The notes under the pieces: model-generated
Databases searched by the model: none
Told to the model about the DNA's origin: nothing
Seen by the model: the letters and a program-made list of their open reading frames with translations, nothing else
Program-made: the position numbers and the translations under genes
Assembly: GCA_005882135.1 (NCBI GenBank)
Contig: VBDR01000024.1
Coordinates: 32,009-96,008 of the forward strand
DNA from: Chloroflexota bacterium
GTDB lineage: Bacteria > Chloroflexota > Dormibacteria > Dormibacterales > Dormibacteraceae
DNA length: 64,000 bases
Reading direction: 5' to 3'
In this document: piece by piece, positions 42,417 through 50,745 of the stretch
Numbering within the stretch: the first letter of the stretch is position 1
How the letters are laid out: the number at the start of each line of letters is the position of its first letter

Positions 42417-43202
42417 TCATTTCTCGACACTCCTGCGCTGGTCTTTGAGACGTCGCCGCCCGATCCTGCGGGCGCATTTGGTACATGTGGCGATGTGGTC
42501 GCGAACCGCATCGGCCTGCGGTCGCCGCAGCTTGCCGGCCAGGTATGGCGCCAGCAGCGGCACCGCCTCCTCGTGGCTCAGCTCGCCCTCGCGCTGCGAG
42601 GCCAGGTATTCCTCTTTGAACCGCAGACGAGCTCGGTAGAGCAAGGTTTCGACCGCGCTTTCAGACATCTTGAGGGTGCGGGCGATCTGGCGGTAGCTCA
42701 TGTCTTGGAGCTCGCGCAGCGTGAGCACCAGCCGGTACTTCTCCGGCAGCCGCTGGGCGACGTGCCAGACCTGGCGACGGGTCTCGTTCGATTCCTGCTG
42801 AAGCACCGGGTCGAAGGCGCGGGCTGTGGAAGGCAGGTTCGCCATCATCTCGGCGTCTTCCTCCTCCGTCGGGCCGTCGGCGCGTAGGTCGCGCTGGCGG
42901 CGGCGCAGCTCGTCGTAGCAGAGGTTTCGCGCCACCGTGTGAACCCAGCCCCCGAAGTTGAACGACTCGTCGACCCGGTCCATCATCCGCAGGGCTTTCA
43001 TGAAGGTCTCCTGGGCGATGTCTTCGGCGAGGAGTGCGTCACCCAGCTTCCGGCGGACGAGCCTGTAAATCGACGCCACGTAGCGGCGGTGGAGCTCCTC
43101 GAAGGCGCGTACATCGCCGGCCCGGTAAGCCCTGACGAGATCAACGTCCGACGGCCCGGCGGCCTCCTTGCCGGGAGGAGTCTCCTCTAGTTCGTCGTCC
43201 AT
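42417..43202 (-). CDS. ECF sigma factor with fused zinc-finger (anti-sigma-like) tail
   Basis: A 261-residue sigma-70 family regulator. Region 2 is seen in FEELHRRYVASIYRLVRRKL and AQETFMKALRMMDRV, region 4 in ELQDMSYRQIARTLKMSESAVETLLYRAR. After region 4 comes a zf-HC2/ZAS-type segment: a His (LSHEEAVPLL), AGKL, then H-x3-C-x2-C (HIATCTKC). That motif normally belongs to a separate anti-sigma protein. Its presence in the same chain suggests built-in, possibly redox- or zinc-sensitive control. Overlaps glycerate kinase by 16 bases. Confidence 0.9.
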   Translation of the reverse strand: MDDELEETPPGKEAAGPSDVDLVRAYRAGDVRAFEELHRRYVASIYRLVRRKLGDALLAEDIAQETFMKALRMMDRVDESFNFGGWVHTVARNLCYDELRRRQRDLRADGPTEEEDAEMMANLPSTARAFDPVLQQESNETRRQVWHVAQRLPEKYRLVLTLRELQDMSYRQIARTLKMSESAVETLLYRARLRFKEEYLASQREGELSHEEAVPLLAPYLAGKLRRPQADAVRDHIATCTKCARRIGRRRLKDQRRSVEK

Positions 43203-44323
43203 TGATGCCTGCGGCAGGCTACTACGGCGGCCTGCGTAAGCATCCGCTCTGGCTCATTTAAAGCCTGCTCCAGGTCCACTCCTTCCTCAGTCAGCGCCAC
43301 CACAGAGGTGACGCCTAACGTGCTCAACGCCTCCCAGCCGGCGCCCTTGCTTCCGGCCAGAAGCAGCACGGGGATCCGGGCCGCCTGCGCTCGTTGGGCG
43401 ACCTCGCCCGGGGCCTTCCCGTAGGCGGTCTGAGCGTCGACCTGGCCCTCCCCGGTGATGACGAGGTCGGCGCCTTCGAGTTTGGAGTCAAAGCCGCTGG
43501 CCGAGACGATCAAAGGCGCTCCGCGAACGAGGCTTGCGTCCAGGAACGCCATCAGGCCTGCGCCCGTGCCGCCGGCTGCGCCGGCGCCCGGCACGTCGGC
43601 CACACGCTTCCCCAGGTCGCGCTCGACGACGTCCGCGAACCGGGCCAACGCAGCGTCCAGCTCGCGCACCGCCGCCTCGTCAGCCCCCTTCTGCGGCCCG
43701 TAAACCGCGCTCGCGCCCTGGGGGCCGGTCAGCGGGTTGGTCACGTCGCATGCCACCCTCACCTTCACCGCTGGGGCCCACGACTCAAAACCAGAGGCGT
43801 CGATGCGTTCGAGCCGGGCCAACGCCGCGCCACCTCGGGGCAGATCCCGGTCATCAACATCCAGCAGGCGGTAGCCGAGAGCCTGCGCCATCCCGGCCCC
43901 GCCATCGTTGGTGGCCGAGCCCCCGATCCCGACGATGAATTCCACGGTCCCGGGCGCGCGGGCGGCTTGGAGGAGCTGGCCGAAGCCGTATGTCGACGTC
44001 TTGCGAGGGTCGCGCCGGGAGTGTGGGACCAGCGCCAGCCCGCTGGCCGCGGCGAGCTCCAGGACCGTGCCGCCCTTCCCGATCAAACCGTACGTTGCCT
44101 TGACGGGATCACCGAGCGGGCCTTCTACCTCCGCTGTGCGGTACTGGCCGTGGTTGGCCGAGACGAGCGCTTCGACCGTCCCGTCGCCGCCGTCGGCGAC
44201 CGGCACCTCGACCACCTCGGCGTCAGGAAAGACCTCGCGCACCCCGCGCGCGATCGCGGCGGCCGCCTGGGATGCGGTGAGCGTTCCCTTGAACGCGTTG
44301 GGCGCGATGACAACTTTTAGCAC
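43187..44323 (-). CDS. glxK: Glycerate 2-kinase (GlxK/GarK family)
   Basis: A 378-residue kinase. It begins VLKVVIAPNAFKGTLTASQA, the family N terminus, and has PVADGGDGTVEAL, VGIGGSATNDGGAGMAQALG, ACDVTNPLTG, GAAGGTGAGL and VITGEGQVDAQT. It phosphorylates glycerate, which links to the 2-hydroxyacid dehydrogenase at 19996 (inference). The start is GTG 44323, set by homology. That GTG is the last triplet of a perfect 12-bp hairpin, so initiation may be regulated. Confidence 0.93.
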   Translation of the reverse strand: MLKVVIAPNAFKGTLTASQAAAAIARGVREVFPDAEVVEVPVADGGDGTVEALVSANHGQYRTAEVEGPLGDPVKATYGLIGKGGTVLELAAASGLALVPHSRRDPRKTSTYGFGQLLQAARAPGTVEFIVGIGGSATNDGGAGMAQALGYRLLDVDDRDLPRGGAALARLERIDASGFESWAPAVKVRVACDVTNPLTGPQGASAVYGPQKGADEAAVRELDAALARFADVVERDLGKRVADVPGAGAAGGTGAGLMAFLDASLVRGAPLIVSASGFDSKLEGADLVITGEGQVDAQTAYGKAPGEVAQRAQAARIPVLLLAGSKGAGWEALSTLGVTSVVALTEEGVDLEQALNEPERMLTQAAVVACRRHQWTTN

Positions 44324-44346
44324 GGGGGAGGCAGGCCTCCCCCGTG
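44321..44346 (-). promoter_or_regulatory. Perfect hairpin covering the glycerate kinase start codon
   Basis: Read leftward as RNA: CACGGGGGAGGC, loop CT, GCCTCCCCCGTG, where the final GTG is the start codon. The upstream arm contains GGGGGAGG, the only ribosome-site-like sequence nearby. Both would be buried in the stem. There is no T tract, so it is not a normal terminator. Confidence 0.6.
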
Positions 44347-44441
44347 GAGCCCCCTCCGAGTTACATGTTGTCTGGCGGCGTTTGGAAGGTTCACGTCTGG
44401 TGACGGCCGGAATCAATCCGGCCTGCAGCTCACCTCCCTCT
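44324..44441 (-). promoter_or_regulatory. Structured 118-base leader between ilvE and glxK
   Basis: The gap holds a second perfect hairpin, GGCCGGA-N5-TCCGGCC (44405-44423), and a third possible one (GGAG-GGGG-CTCC), besides the start-codon hairpin. No T tract follows any of them. It may be a cis-regulatory leader, intercistronic processing site or non-canonical terminator for ilvE. No known riboswitch class was recognised. Confidence 0.4.
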
Positions 44442-45407
44442 TTAGTAGACCGGGATCGTCCAGTCCTTGTACTTCGGGGTTTCGCCGCGCACGGCCCCGA
44501 AGTAGATGTTCTGCAGCTCCTGGGTGAACTCGCCGACCTTGCCATCGCCGACCGGTCGCCGGTCGACCTCGATCACGGGCGAGATCTGCGCTCCCGTCCC
44601 GCACAGAAGCAGCTCGTCGCACGTGTAGAGCTCCGTGCGGTCGATGCTTCGCTCCAGCACCGGCAGATTGAGCTCCTCGTTGATCATCTTCATGAGCAGC
44701 TGGCGGGTGATCCCTTCCAGGATGTCGTCGGTCACCGGCGGCGTGATAAACGCACCGTCTTTGAGCATGAAGAGGTTTTCCGCTGAACCCTCGGAAACGT
44801 GTCCGTCGACCGAGAGCACGATCGCCTCGTCGAAACCGTTTTCCACCGCCTCCGATTTGGCGAGCGCAGCCTGCGCGTATGAGCCCGTGATCTTCGCTCG
44901 CGCCGGCAATGCCTGGTCGGGAACCCGACGCCAGCTGCTGACGGTGCACCTGATGCCGGCCTCGATCTCGACGTAGTTGCCGAACGGGACCGCGTAGATG
45001 AAGAAGGCCCGGTTCAAGTTGTGCAGGCGAACGCCTATCTCCTCGCTTGACGTGTAGAGCAGCGGGCGGACGTAGACGTCGGACTTGAACTCGTTGCGGC
45101 GCAGCAGCTCGAGGGTGAAGTTGACGAGCTCCTCGGTCGAGTGGGGCAGCGTCATCCGCATCACGTTGGCGGAGCGCTTCATTCGCTCGTAATGGGCGGC
45201 CGGCGCCAGCAGGTACAGCTGCCCCTTCTTGTCGTTCCAGTACGCGCGAATGCCCTCGAAGACCGCGGTTCCATAGTGGAGCGCGTGAGTCATGAGGCCA
45301 AGCTTCACGTCGTTGTAGCGCGCGAAATCGCCCTCGAAGAAGACCCACGTGTTGGGATGAGCCGCCGGTTTTTTCACCGCGGCCTTGGCCCCGGTGTCCA
45401 CACCCAT
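44442..45407 (-). CDS. ilvE: Branched-chain amino acid aminotransferase
   Basis: A 321-residue fold-type IV PLP enzyme, final step of Val/Leu/Ile synthesis. It shows FFEGDFARYNDVKLGLMTHALHYG's typical start, YGTAVFEGIRAY, the PLP Lys in RAKITGSYAQAALAK, GFDEAIVLSVDG and VSEGSAENLFML. ATG 45407 gives the usual length. It is divergent from the gene at 45468 with 60 bases between, likely holding both promoters. Confidence 0.96.
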   Translation of the reverse strand: MGVDTGAKAAVKKPAAHPNTWVFFEGDFARYNDVKLGLMTHALHYGTAVFEGIRAYWNDKKGQLYLLAPAAHYERMKRSANVMRMTLPHSTEELVNFTLELLRRNEFKSDVYVRPLLYTSSEEIGVRLHNLNRAFFIYAVPFGNYVEIEAGIRCTVSSWRRVPDQALPARAKITGSYAQAALAKSEAVENGFDEAIVLSVDGHVSEGSAENLFMLKDGAFITPPVTDDILEGITRQLLMKMINEELNLPVLERSIDRTELYTCDELLLCGTGAQISPVIEVDRRPVGDGKVGEFTQELQNIYFGAVRGETPKYKDWTIPVY

Positions 45408-45467
45408 TGAATTAAGTGTATTGCCCGGTGAGGTACCGACCTCTGCACAAGCCCTCCAGCTTCTGTT

Positions 45468-45860
45468 ATGAATCCCGACGTGAGCCTGTACGGCATCATC
45501 GCCGACCTGCGCCGCGAGCATCCGACCCCGGCCGCGATGCAGACGCTCGATATGGTGGTGGCCGAGCTGGGCCGCACCCGAGACAACCTCAAAGAGGCTG
45601 TGGCCAACGTCGAGGGCAAGCCGCTGCCGCCAGGTGGCAAACCGGTGCTCGACGAGCTCGTCGAGCGGGCGCGACGGGACGGCGTGTACGACCTGGACTA
45701 TGGACCAGACCCGTATGACAAGCCGCCGCCGGAGCCGCTGGACGAAGGCACCGCCGGGATCGGGGCGCTGCTGGCCATCTCGTCGGTCGCGGGGGTCGCG
45801 CTCGCGATCGTCGCCGTGATCGTCGGCCTCAACGCGATCTTCAGCTCGGGCAGTGGCTGA
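45468..45860 (+). CDS. C-terminal membrane-anchored small protein
   Basis: A 130-residue protein. Residues 1-~90 are soluble and partly helical (MVVAELGRTRDNLKEAVANV), then a Pro-rich patch and one membrane helix (~97-122). The anchored tail has only a few residues outside. Function unknown. Its end overlaps the yajQ start by 8 bases, so the two are co-translated. Confidence 0.7.
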   Translation: MNPDVSLYGIIADLRREHPTPAAMQTLDMVVAELGRTRDNLKEAVANVEGKPLPPGGKPVLDELVERARRDGVYDLDYGPDPYDKPPPEPLDEGTAGIGALLAISSVAGVALAIVAVIVGLNAIFSSGSG

Positions 45861-46344
45861 GTACTCGTTCGACGTCGTTTCCGAGTACAACCCCGCCGAG
45901 CTGACCAACGCCATCGACCAGGCTCGCCGGGAGGTCAGCACGCGCTATGACTTCAAAGACACGCAGACCGCCTACGACCACCGCGGCGACGTCATCATCA
46001 TCGAGTCGGCCACCGAAGACCGCGCCAGGGCCGCGCTCCAGGTCTTGCGCGAGAAAGCTGCGCGGCGCCAGCTCTCACCCAAGCTGTTCCAGGCGGGCGA
46101 TCCGAAGACGATCGGCAAAGGCCGCGGCCAGATCGATGTGAGCCTGAACGCCGGCATCACGGACGATCTCGCCCGTGACCTCCGCAAGCGGATCCAGAAC
46201 GTGTCGCCGAAGCTTCAGGTTCGGATCCAGGGCGATCAGCTCCGCGTCGTCAGCAAGGACAAAGACACCCTGCAGCTGGTGATCAAGTCTCTGCGGGAGG
46301 CGGAAGACATCCCCGTCCCTCTCCAGTTCACCAATTACCGCTAG
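45853..46344 (+). CDS. yajQ: YajQ-family nucleotide-binding protein
   Basis: A 163-residue protein of the YajQ/UPF0234 family. It matches from SFDVVSEYNPAELTNAIDQA through STRYDFKDTQTAY to the C-terminal DIPVPLQFTNYR. Some members bind cyclic di-GMP as an effector and act with transcription factors; the GGDEF cyclase at 15394 could supply the signal. Starts at GTG 45853 within the previous gene. Confidence 0.95.
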   Translation: MAEYSFDVVSEYNPAELTNAIDQARREVSTRYDFKDTQTAYDHRGDVIIIESATEDRARAALQVLREKAARRQLSPKLFQAGDPKTIGKGRGQIDVSLNAGITDDLARDLRKRIQNVSPKLQVRIQGDQLRVVSKDKDTLQLVIKSLREAEDIPVPLQFTNYR

Positions 46345-46365
46345 CCGCTTCCCGACCGGCGCACC

Positions 46366-47079
46366 ATGAGTGGCGTGGTCGTGATCCCCGCCATCGACAT
46401 TCTCGGGGGGCGGTGCGTGCGCCTCACACAGGGCGACTACAGTCACCCGAAGGTCTACGCCGACGACCCGGTCGAGGTGGCGGGGATCTTTGCCGCCGCC
46501 GGCGCGCAGCGCGTCCACGTGGTCGACCTCGACGCGGCTCGCGGCTCCGGCGACAACCGCAGTGTGGTCACGGCCATGCTCCGCCATCCGAAGATCAAGC
46601 TTCAGGTCGCGGGCGGGGTGCGCAGCATGGAAGCTGTGGACACTCTGCTGGAGAGCGGCGCCGACTGGGTCGTGATGGGCACCGCGGCGGTGCAGAATCC
46701 GGGCTTGTTCGAGCGCTGCGCGCGGCGACACCCAGCGCGGGTGCTCGCCGCGCTCGACATCAGGGAAGGCAAAGCGGCGGTGGGCGGCTGGATGCACACC
46801 GCGCCGGTGCTGGTCGGCGCCCTGGTGGGCAGATGGGACGCGCTACCGCTCGCGGGCATGATCCTGACCTGTATCGACCGCGACGGGACCATGTCGGGCC
46901 CAGACGTGGAAACGCTTGCCCGGGTGCGACGGATGACCGGGCTCGAGCTCCAGTACTCGGGTGGGATCTCCTCTGTGGAGGACATCAGCCGGGTGGCGGG
47001 CGCGGGCGCCCAGGCCGTGGTCCTGGGCAAGGCCCTTTACGAAGGTCGGATCACGCTGGAGCAGGCACTGGCGGGATGA
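46366..47079 (+). CDS. hisA: Phosphoribosylformimino-AICAR-phosphate isomerase
   Basis: A 237-residue TIM barrel of histidine synthesis. Catalytic Asp residues are in VVIPAIDILGGRCVRL and TCIDRDGTMSGPD; SGGISSVEDI is the second phosphate-binding loop. Actinobacterial PriA also serves tryptophan synthesis, which cannot be excluded. It is followed by a lipoprotein gene via ATGA. Confidence 0.95.
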   Translation: MSGVVVIPAIDILGGRCVRLTQGDYSHPKVYADDPVEVAGIFAAAGAQRVHVVDLDAARGSGDNRSVVTAMLRHPKIKLQVAGGVRSMEAVDTLLESGADWVVMGTAAVQNPGLFERCARRHPARVLAALDIREGKAAVGGWMHTAPVLVGALVGRWDALPLAGMILTCIDRDGTMSGPDVETLARVRRMTGLELQYSGGISSVEDISRVAGAGAQAVVLGKALYEGRITLEQALAG

Positions 47080-47468
47080 GCAAGCTCGGCCTATGTGCCG
47101 TCGCCCTGCTGGTGCTGTCGTGCGGAGGCCGCGAGTCCGCCGACGATCAGAGCCTGCACCAGGACATCGAGAACAACACCAGCGGCGCGGAGGTGACCTT
47201 CGATGGCACGGTCGCGACCGATCCGGTGCAGAGCGGCGACCACGAACGCTTCGAGGTCAAGACCACAACTGGCGAGGTCCTCGAGGTGGATCACAACACC
47301 AGCCTCGCGCAGCAGGTGCCCGTGCACAAGGGCGACGGGGTCGTGATCCACGGCGAGCTATACATCGATCCCGGCCCCCGATACGGCGTCCACTGCACGC
47401 ACGTGCACACATCGAGCGGCTGCCCGAATCCAGGGTGGATCGAGTACAACAACAACTATTACGAGTAA
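47076..47468 (+). CDS. DUF3465-like lipoprotein
   Basis: A 130-residue secreted protein. A signal peptide with lipobox VLSC (Cys at ~16) is seen in GLCAVALLVLSCGG. The mature part is a small beta-barrel-like domain (EVTFDGTVATDPVQSGDHERFEVKT ... GDGVVIHGELYIDPG) with a His-rich segment (YGVHCTHVHTS) that may bind a metal. This matches the DUF3465 family, function unknown. ATGA overlap with hisA. Confidence 0.82.
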   Translation: MSKLGLCAVALLVLSCGGRESADDQSLHQDIENNTSGAEVTFDGTVATDPVQSGDHERFEVKTTTGEVLEVDHNTSLAQQVPVHKGDGVVIHGELYIDPGPRYGVHCTHVHTSSGCPNPGWIEYNNNYYE

Positions 47469-47556
47469 GCCGCGCCGGCGAACATCGTTTCAAGCCACGT
47501 TTCAGTTCTTTGGCAACCTGCTGGCCGGTGATCACAGCCCGGCGGAGCGGGTGCGC

Positions 47557-47631
47557 ATGATCGCCGGCAACATGCGCCGAAGGGGTGGCGGGCACGGCTG
47601 CTGCGGACACTACGGCGATCCTGGTTGTTGA
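47557..47631 (+). CDS. Tiny Gly/Cys-rich protein (CCGHYGDPGC)
   Basis: A 24-codon ORF with ATG 47557 and GGAG nine bases upstream. The C terminus is GCCGHYGDPGC. The frame stays open upstream, where FFGNLLAGDHSPAERVRMIAG continues a plausible protein sequence without ATG/GTG/TTG except GTG 47551; CTG 47518 could start a 37-residue form. The Cys/His pattern suggests metal or Fe-S binding. I do not recognise a named family. It fills the 214-base gap between the lipoprotein and the quinone reductase. Confidence 0.45.
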   Translation: MIAGNMRRRGGGHGCCGHYGDPGC

Positions 47632-47682
47632 ATGACGAAAGATGAGGCCCGTGCGGCCGGTTTGATCAAATAGGAGCCCTTG

Positions 47683-48621
47683 ATGCACGCGGTGGTGTTC
47701 GAACGCAACGGCGGGCCTGAGGTCCTCGACTACAAAGAGGTGCCTGATCCATCTCCACGCGACGGCCAGGTACTGGTGGACGTGGAGGCGGTCGGCATCA
47801 ACTTTCGGGACGTTTACGAGCGTGAAGGCCGCGATTACGGCTCCAGGCCGCCGGCGATCATCGGCGTCGAGGGTGCGGGCACGGTGGTCGGGACCGGTGA
47901 GCGCGTGGCGTGGATCAACGTTCTACAGAGCTACGCGGAGCGGGTGGCTGCCGATCGCGACCAGCTGGTCCCCATTCCCGATGGCGTCTCGTCCGAGGTT
48001 GCGGCCGCCGTCCTGCTCCAGGGGATCACCGCCCATTACCTCGCGTCCGACTCCTATCCGATCCAGAAAGGCGACTGGGTCATCGTCCACGCCGCCGCCG
48101 GCGGCGTCGGCCTGCTGCTGACACAGATGGCGAAGCTGTTGGGCGCTCACGTCATTGGCACCACGTCCTCCGAGGAGAAGGCCAAGCTGGCGCGCGAGGC
48201 GGGGGCCGATGAGATCCTCGGTTATGAAGGCTTCGCCCATGCCGCCCGCGAGATCGCCGGCCGCGAAGGCGTGGCCGCCGTTTACGACGGCGTTGGCAAG
48301 ACCACCTTTTATGAGGGCCTCGAGGCGATCCGGCCGCTGGGCCGGATGATCGTGTATGGGGCCGCCAGCGGCCAGCCCGACCCGCTGCCTGTCCTGGTGC
48401 TTTCGAAGCACGGCTCGCTTTACGTCCAGCGACCGACCATCCAGACATATATCCGCACTCCGGAGCTACTTCGCGAGCGGGCGAGCCGCATCTTCGAGCT
48501 GGTCCAGGAAGGCAAGCTGAGAGTGCGGATCGGTGCGCGCTATCCGCTCGCGCAGGCGCGGCAAGCGCACATCGACTTGCAGGCTCGCCAGACCACCGGA
48601 AAGGTCTTGCTGCTGCCTTAG
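47683..48621 (+). CDS. Quinone oxidoreductase (zinc-free MDR family)
   Basis: A 312-residue NADPH-dependent reductase. VFERNGGPEVLDYKEVPDPS at the N terminus, HAAAGGVGLLLTQMAKLLG as the nucleotide-binding motif and VAAVYDGVGKTTF match the QOR/zeta-crystallin group. Zinc-ligand residues of alcohol dehydrogenases are absent. AGGAG lies 7 bases before ATG 47683, so I preferred it to the TTG three bases upstream. Confidence 0.93.
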   Translation: MHAVVFERNGGPEVLDYKEVPDPSPRDGQVLVDVEAVGINFRDVYEREGRDYGSRPPAIIGVEGAGTVVGTGERVAWINVLQSYAERVAADRDQLVPIPDGVSSEVAAAVLLQGITAHYLASDSYPIQKGDWVIVHAAAGGVGLLLTQMAKLLGAHVIGTTSSEEKAKLAREAGADEILGYEGFAHAAREIAGREGVAAVYDGVGKTTFYEGLEAIRPLGRMIVYGAASGQPDPLPVLVLSKHGSLYVQRPTIQTYIRTPELLRERASRIFELVQEGKLRVRIGARYPLAQARQAHIDLQARQTTGKVLLLP

Positions 48622-49373
48622 GACTTTCGGCGGGCGGGCTTCCGCGCGACCACCGATACCGTCGCCTGCGCCACGGGCCGGATCACGATCTCGTCGATGT
48701 CCACGTGGGCTGGCCGGGTCACGGCGAACACAATGCAATCCGCGACGTCCTCGGCGGCGAGCGGCTTGAGGCCCTCGTACACCGCTTTGGCCGCCTTGCG
48801 GTCGCCATGGAACCGGACGACGCTGAACTCGGTCTCGACCAGCCCCGGCGCGATCTCGGTGACGCGTATCGGCTCCCCGTTCAGCTCGAGTCGCAGCGTC
48901 TTGGTGATGGCACGGACGGCGTGCTTGGCGGCGGTGTAACCCGCGCCACCTCTGTAGGTCTCGAAACCGGCGATGGAGCCGATGTTCACGATGTGGCCGT
49001 GCTTGGCCTTGCGCAGCAGCGGCAAGCTCGCGCGCGTCATCCACATCAGTCCGAGTACGTTGGTCTTCCACATGCCGATCCACTCGTCATCGACAGCCTT
49101 CTCGATCGAGTTGAGTCCCAGCGCGCCGCCGGCATTGTTGACCAGGACGTCGATCCGGCCAAATCGCCTCGAGACCTCGCGCACGAAGTCCTTGACGCTG
49201 TCCTCGTCGGTCACGTCGAGTCGCATCGCGAGTCCGTCCTCGCCGGCCACGCGCGCGAGCCGGTCCACGCGGCGGGCCCCGACGACGATCCGGTAGCCAT
49301 GCCGCCCCAGGGCGATCGCGGTCGCCGCGCCAATTCCTGAGGACGCTCCCGTGATGACTGCAACTGGAGTCAC
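48618..49373 (-). CDS. Short-chain dehydrogenase/reductase
   Basis: A 251-residue classical SDR. The NAD(P) motif is ITGASSGIGAATAIAL, then NNAGG, catalytic Ser in IGSIAG and Tyr-Lys in YTAAKHAV. It resembles the YdfG/serine dehydrogenase group. GTG 49373 is chosen since the family begins right before the glycine motif. It converges with the quinone reductase with a 4-base overlap. Confidence 0.93.
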   Translation of the reverse strand: MTPVAVITGASSGIGAATAIALGRHGYRIVVGARRVDRLARVAGEDGLAMRLDVTDEDSVKDFVREVSRRFGRIDVLVNNAGGALGLNSIEKAVDDEWIGMWKTNVLGLMWMTRASLPLLRKAKHGHIVNIGSIAGFETYRGGAGYTAAKHAVRAITKTLRLELNGEPIRVTEIAPGLVETEFSVVRFHGDRKAAKAVYEGLKPLAAEDVADCIVFAVTRPAHVDIDEIVIRPVAQATVSVVARKPARRKS

Positions 49374-49436
49374 GTTCTTAGCCCCCGCTGTCAAACGATG
49401 CCAAACCGATGCCGCCCAAGCGTACCCTAGGGAAGA

Positions 49437-49895
49437 ATGCTGGACGCGGTAGTCGCAGTCATCGTCGTCCTCCTGGTCGGAACCGGTCTCCTGGTCATGC
49501 TCGGACCGCGCAATGTCGCTCGGCGAATCGCCTCGCTCCGCCGCCCGAACAAGATCGCGGCGCTGTTCGAGCCGCGCCGGCCGCGAGAGGTAGTGCCGCC
49601 CGCGTTGAACCCAAAAACGCAGCGGGTGCTCGTCGCCGCGGCCCGGCTTGCGAACTGGCTGCGCACGCATGGCCATGAGGAGGTAGCGCGCGAGATTCGC
49701 AATGCCGCCGCGCGCATGACAGGCAACGAGCCGGCCGGCCTGTACGCGCTGCAGACGACGCTCCGCCGCATCCGCGTCGTCAACGTCTCGGACAGCCCCT
49801 CGCAGGAGCGTTTGAAGGCGCTCGTGAGCGAGCTCCGCACCGCCGTCCAGGACCGCTTCGAGCAGCTGGAGCTGCTTCCGTTCCGAAGATCCTGA
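49437..49895 (+). CDS. N-terminal membrane-anchored protein, unknown function
   Basis: A 152-residue protein. Residues ~4-24 are a membrane helix (AVVAVIVVLLVGTGLLVML); the rest is basic and helical, cytoplasmic by charge. No motif recognised. Divergent from the SDR gene with 63 bases between. Its stop overlaps the apparent CTG start of the RidA gene. Confidence 0.7.
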   Translation: MLDAVVAVIVVLLVGTGLLVMLGPRNVARRIASLRRPNKIAALFEPRRPREVVPPALNPKTQRVLVAAARLANWLRTHGHEEVAREIRNAAARMTGNEPAGLYALQTTLRRIRVVNVSDSPSQERLKALVSELRTAVQDRFEQLELLPFRRS

Positions 49896-50275
49896 GCGCT
49901 CGGCAAAGGGTCAGCTCCGGCTCCCCGTTCGAAAAGACCATCGGGTTTTGCCGCGCCGTGCGAGTAGGGGATCGGGTGTTGGTCTCTGGCACCGCGCCGA
50001 TCTGGCCCGACGGCGCGGTTGATGCGGATCCCTACGCGCAGGCCATGCGTTGTTTCGAGATCATCGCAGCCGCGCTGGCCGAAGCCGGCGCCTCGCTGGA
50101 TCACGTCGTGCGGACGCGCATGTTCATCACCGACCCGTCCTTCAGCGACGCCGTCGGCAAGGCGCATGGCGAGGCGATGGCCGGCGCGCGACCCGCGGCG
50201 ACGATGGTCGTGGTCAAGGCGCTTCTCGACGAACGCTGGAAGGTCGAGATCGAGGCTGAGGCTCTTATTTCTTAG
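49892..50275 (+). CDS. RidA-family protein, apparent CTG start
   Basis: A ~127-residue YjgF/YER057c/UK114-type protein that hydrolyses reactive enamines/imines or acts on similar small molecules. The N-terminal segment RVSSGSPFEKTIGFCRAV belongs to the family, so translation must begin upstream of GTG 49958. The only suitable codon is CTG 49892, which overlaps the previous stop as CTGA. The conserved Arg is in VRTRMFITD. It converges with the SRPBCC gene by 11 bases. Confidence 0.82.
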   Translation: MSARQRVSSGSPFEKTIGFCRAVRVGDRVLVSGTAPIWPDGAVDADPYAQAMRCFEIIAAALAEAGASLDHVVRTRMFITDPSFSDAVGKAHGEAMAGARPAATMVVVKALLDERWKVEIEAEALIS

Positions 50276-50726
50276 CCTTGGGGCCCCTGCCTGATTCGAT
50301 GTAGTTCTTCAGCGACTGCATGTTCGTGCGTATGCCCGCGGCATATTGAGATCCGAGCCAGCTCCCAGCGAAGCGCAGCAAGCCGGTCAGCTCGTAGTCC
50401 ATCTCATAGACCAGCCGGGTCGAGCCGTCCTTGTGCTGCGTGTAGGTGTAGGACCAGGTTCCTTTTAGCGGACCTTGGATGAACTTGCCGGAACATTTCT
50501 TCGGCTTGGCGTAGACCGTCTGCTCGACCTCGAGCTTTTCTTTGTGCCCGCCGAGGTCGAGGTGGTAGCGATACCGCGTACCCCTTCCAGGCGGCCCGTC
50601 GTCGAGCTTTTCCACCTTGTCCAGGTTGGACGTCCATTTGGGTGCGTTCGTAACGTCCTCCGCGACCACGGCCCACACGCGTTCCGACAGCGCGTCGATA
50701 TCGACCGATTCGCGGATCCTGGCCAC
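50265..50726 (-). CDS. SRPBCC (START/polyketide cyclase-like) protein
   Basis: A 153-residue protein with the helix-grip fold: ARIRESVDIDALSERVWAVV at the N terminus, WTSNLDKVEKLDDGPPGRGTRY in the middle and a long C-terminal helix. Such proteins bind hydrophobic ligands in a cavity. Ligand unknown. GTG 50726 is chosen because the frame upstream runs into the divergent MFS gene. 19 bases separate the two divergent starts. Confidence 0.82.
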   Translation of the reverse strand: MARIRESVDIDALSERVWAVVAEDVTNAPKWTSNLDKVEKLDDGPPGRGTRYRYHLDLGGHKEKLEVEQTVYAKPKKCSGKFIQGPLKGTWSYTYTQHKDGSTRLVYEMDYELTGLLRFAGSWLGSQYAAGIRTNMQSLKNYIESGRGPKAKK

Positions 50727-50745
50727 ACTGCGATCATCGCATTGG

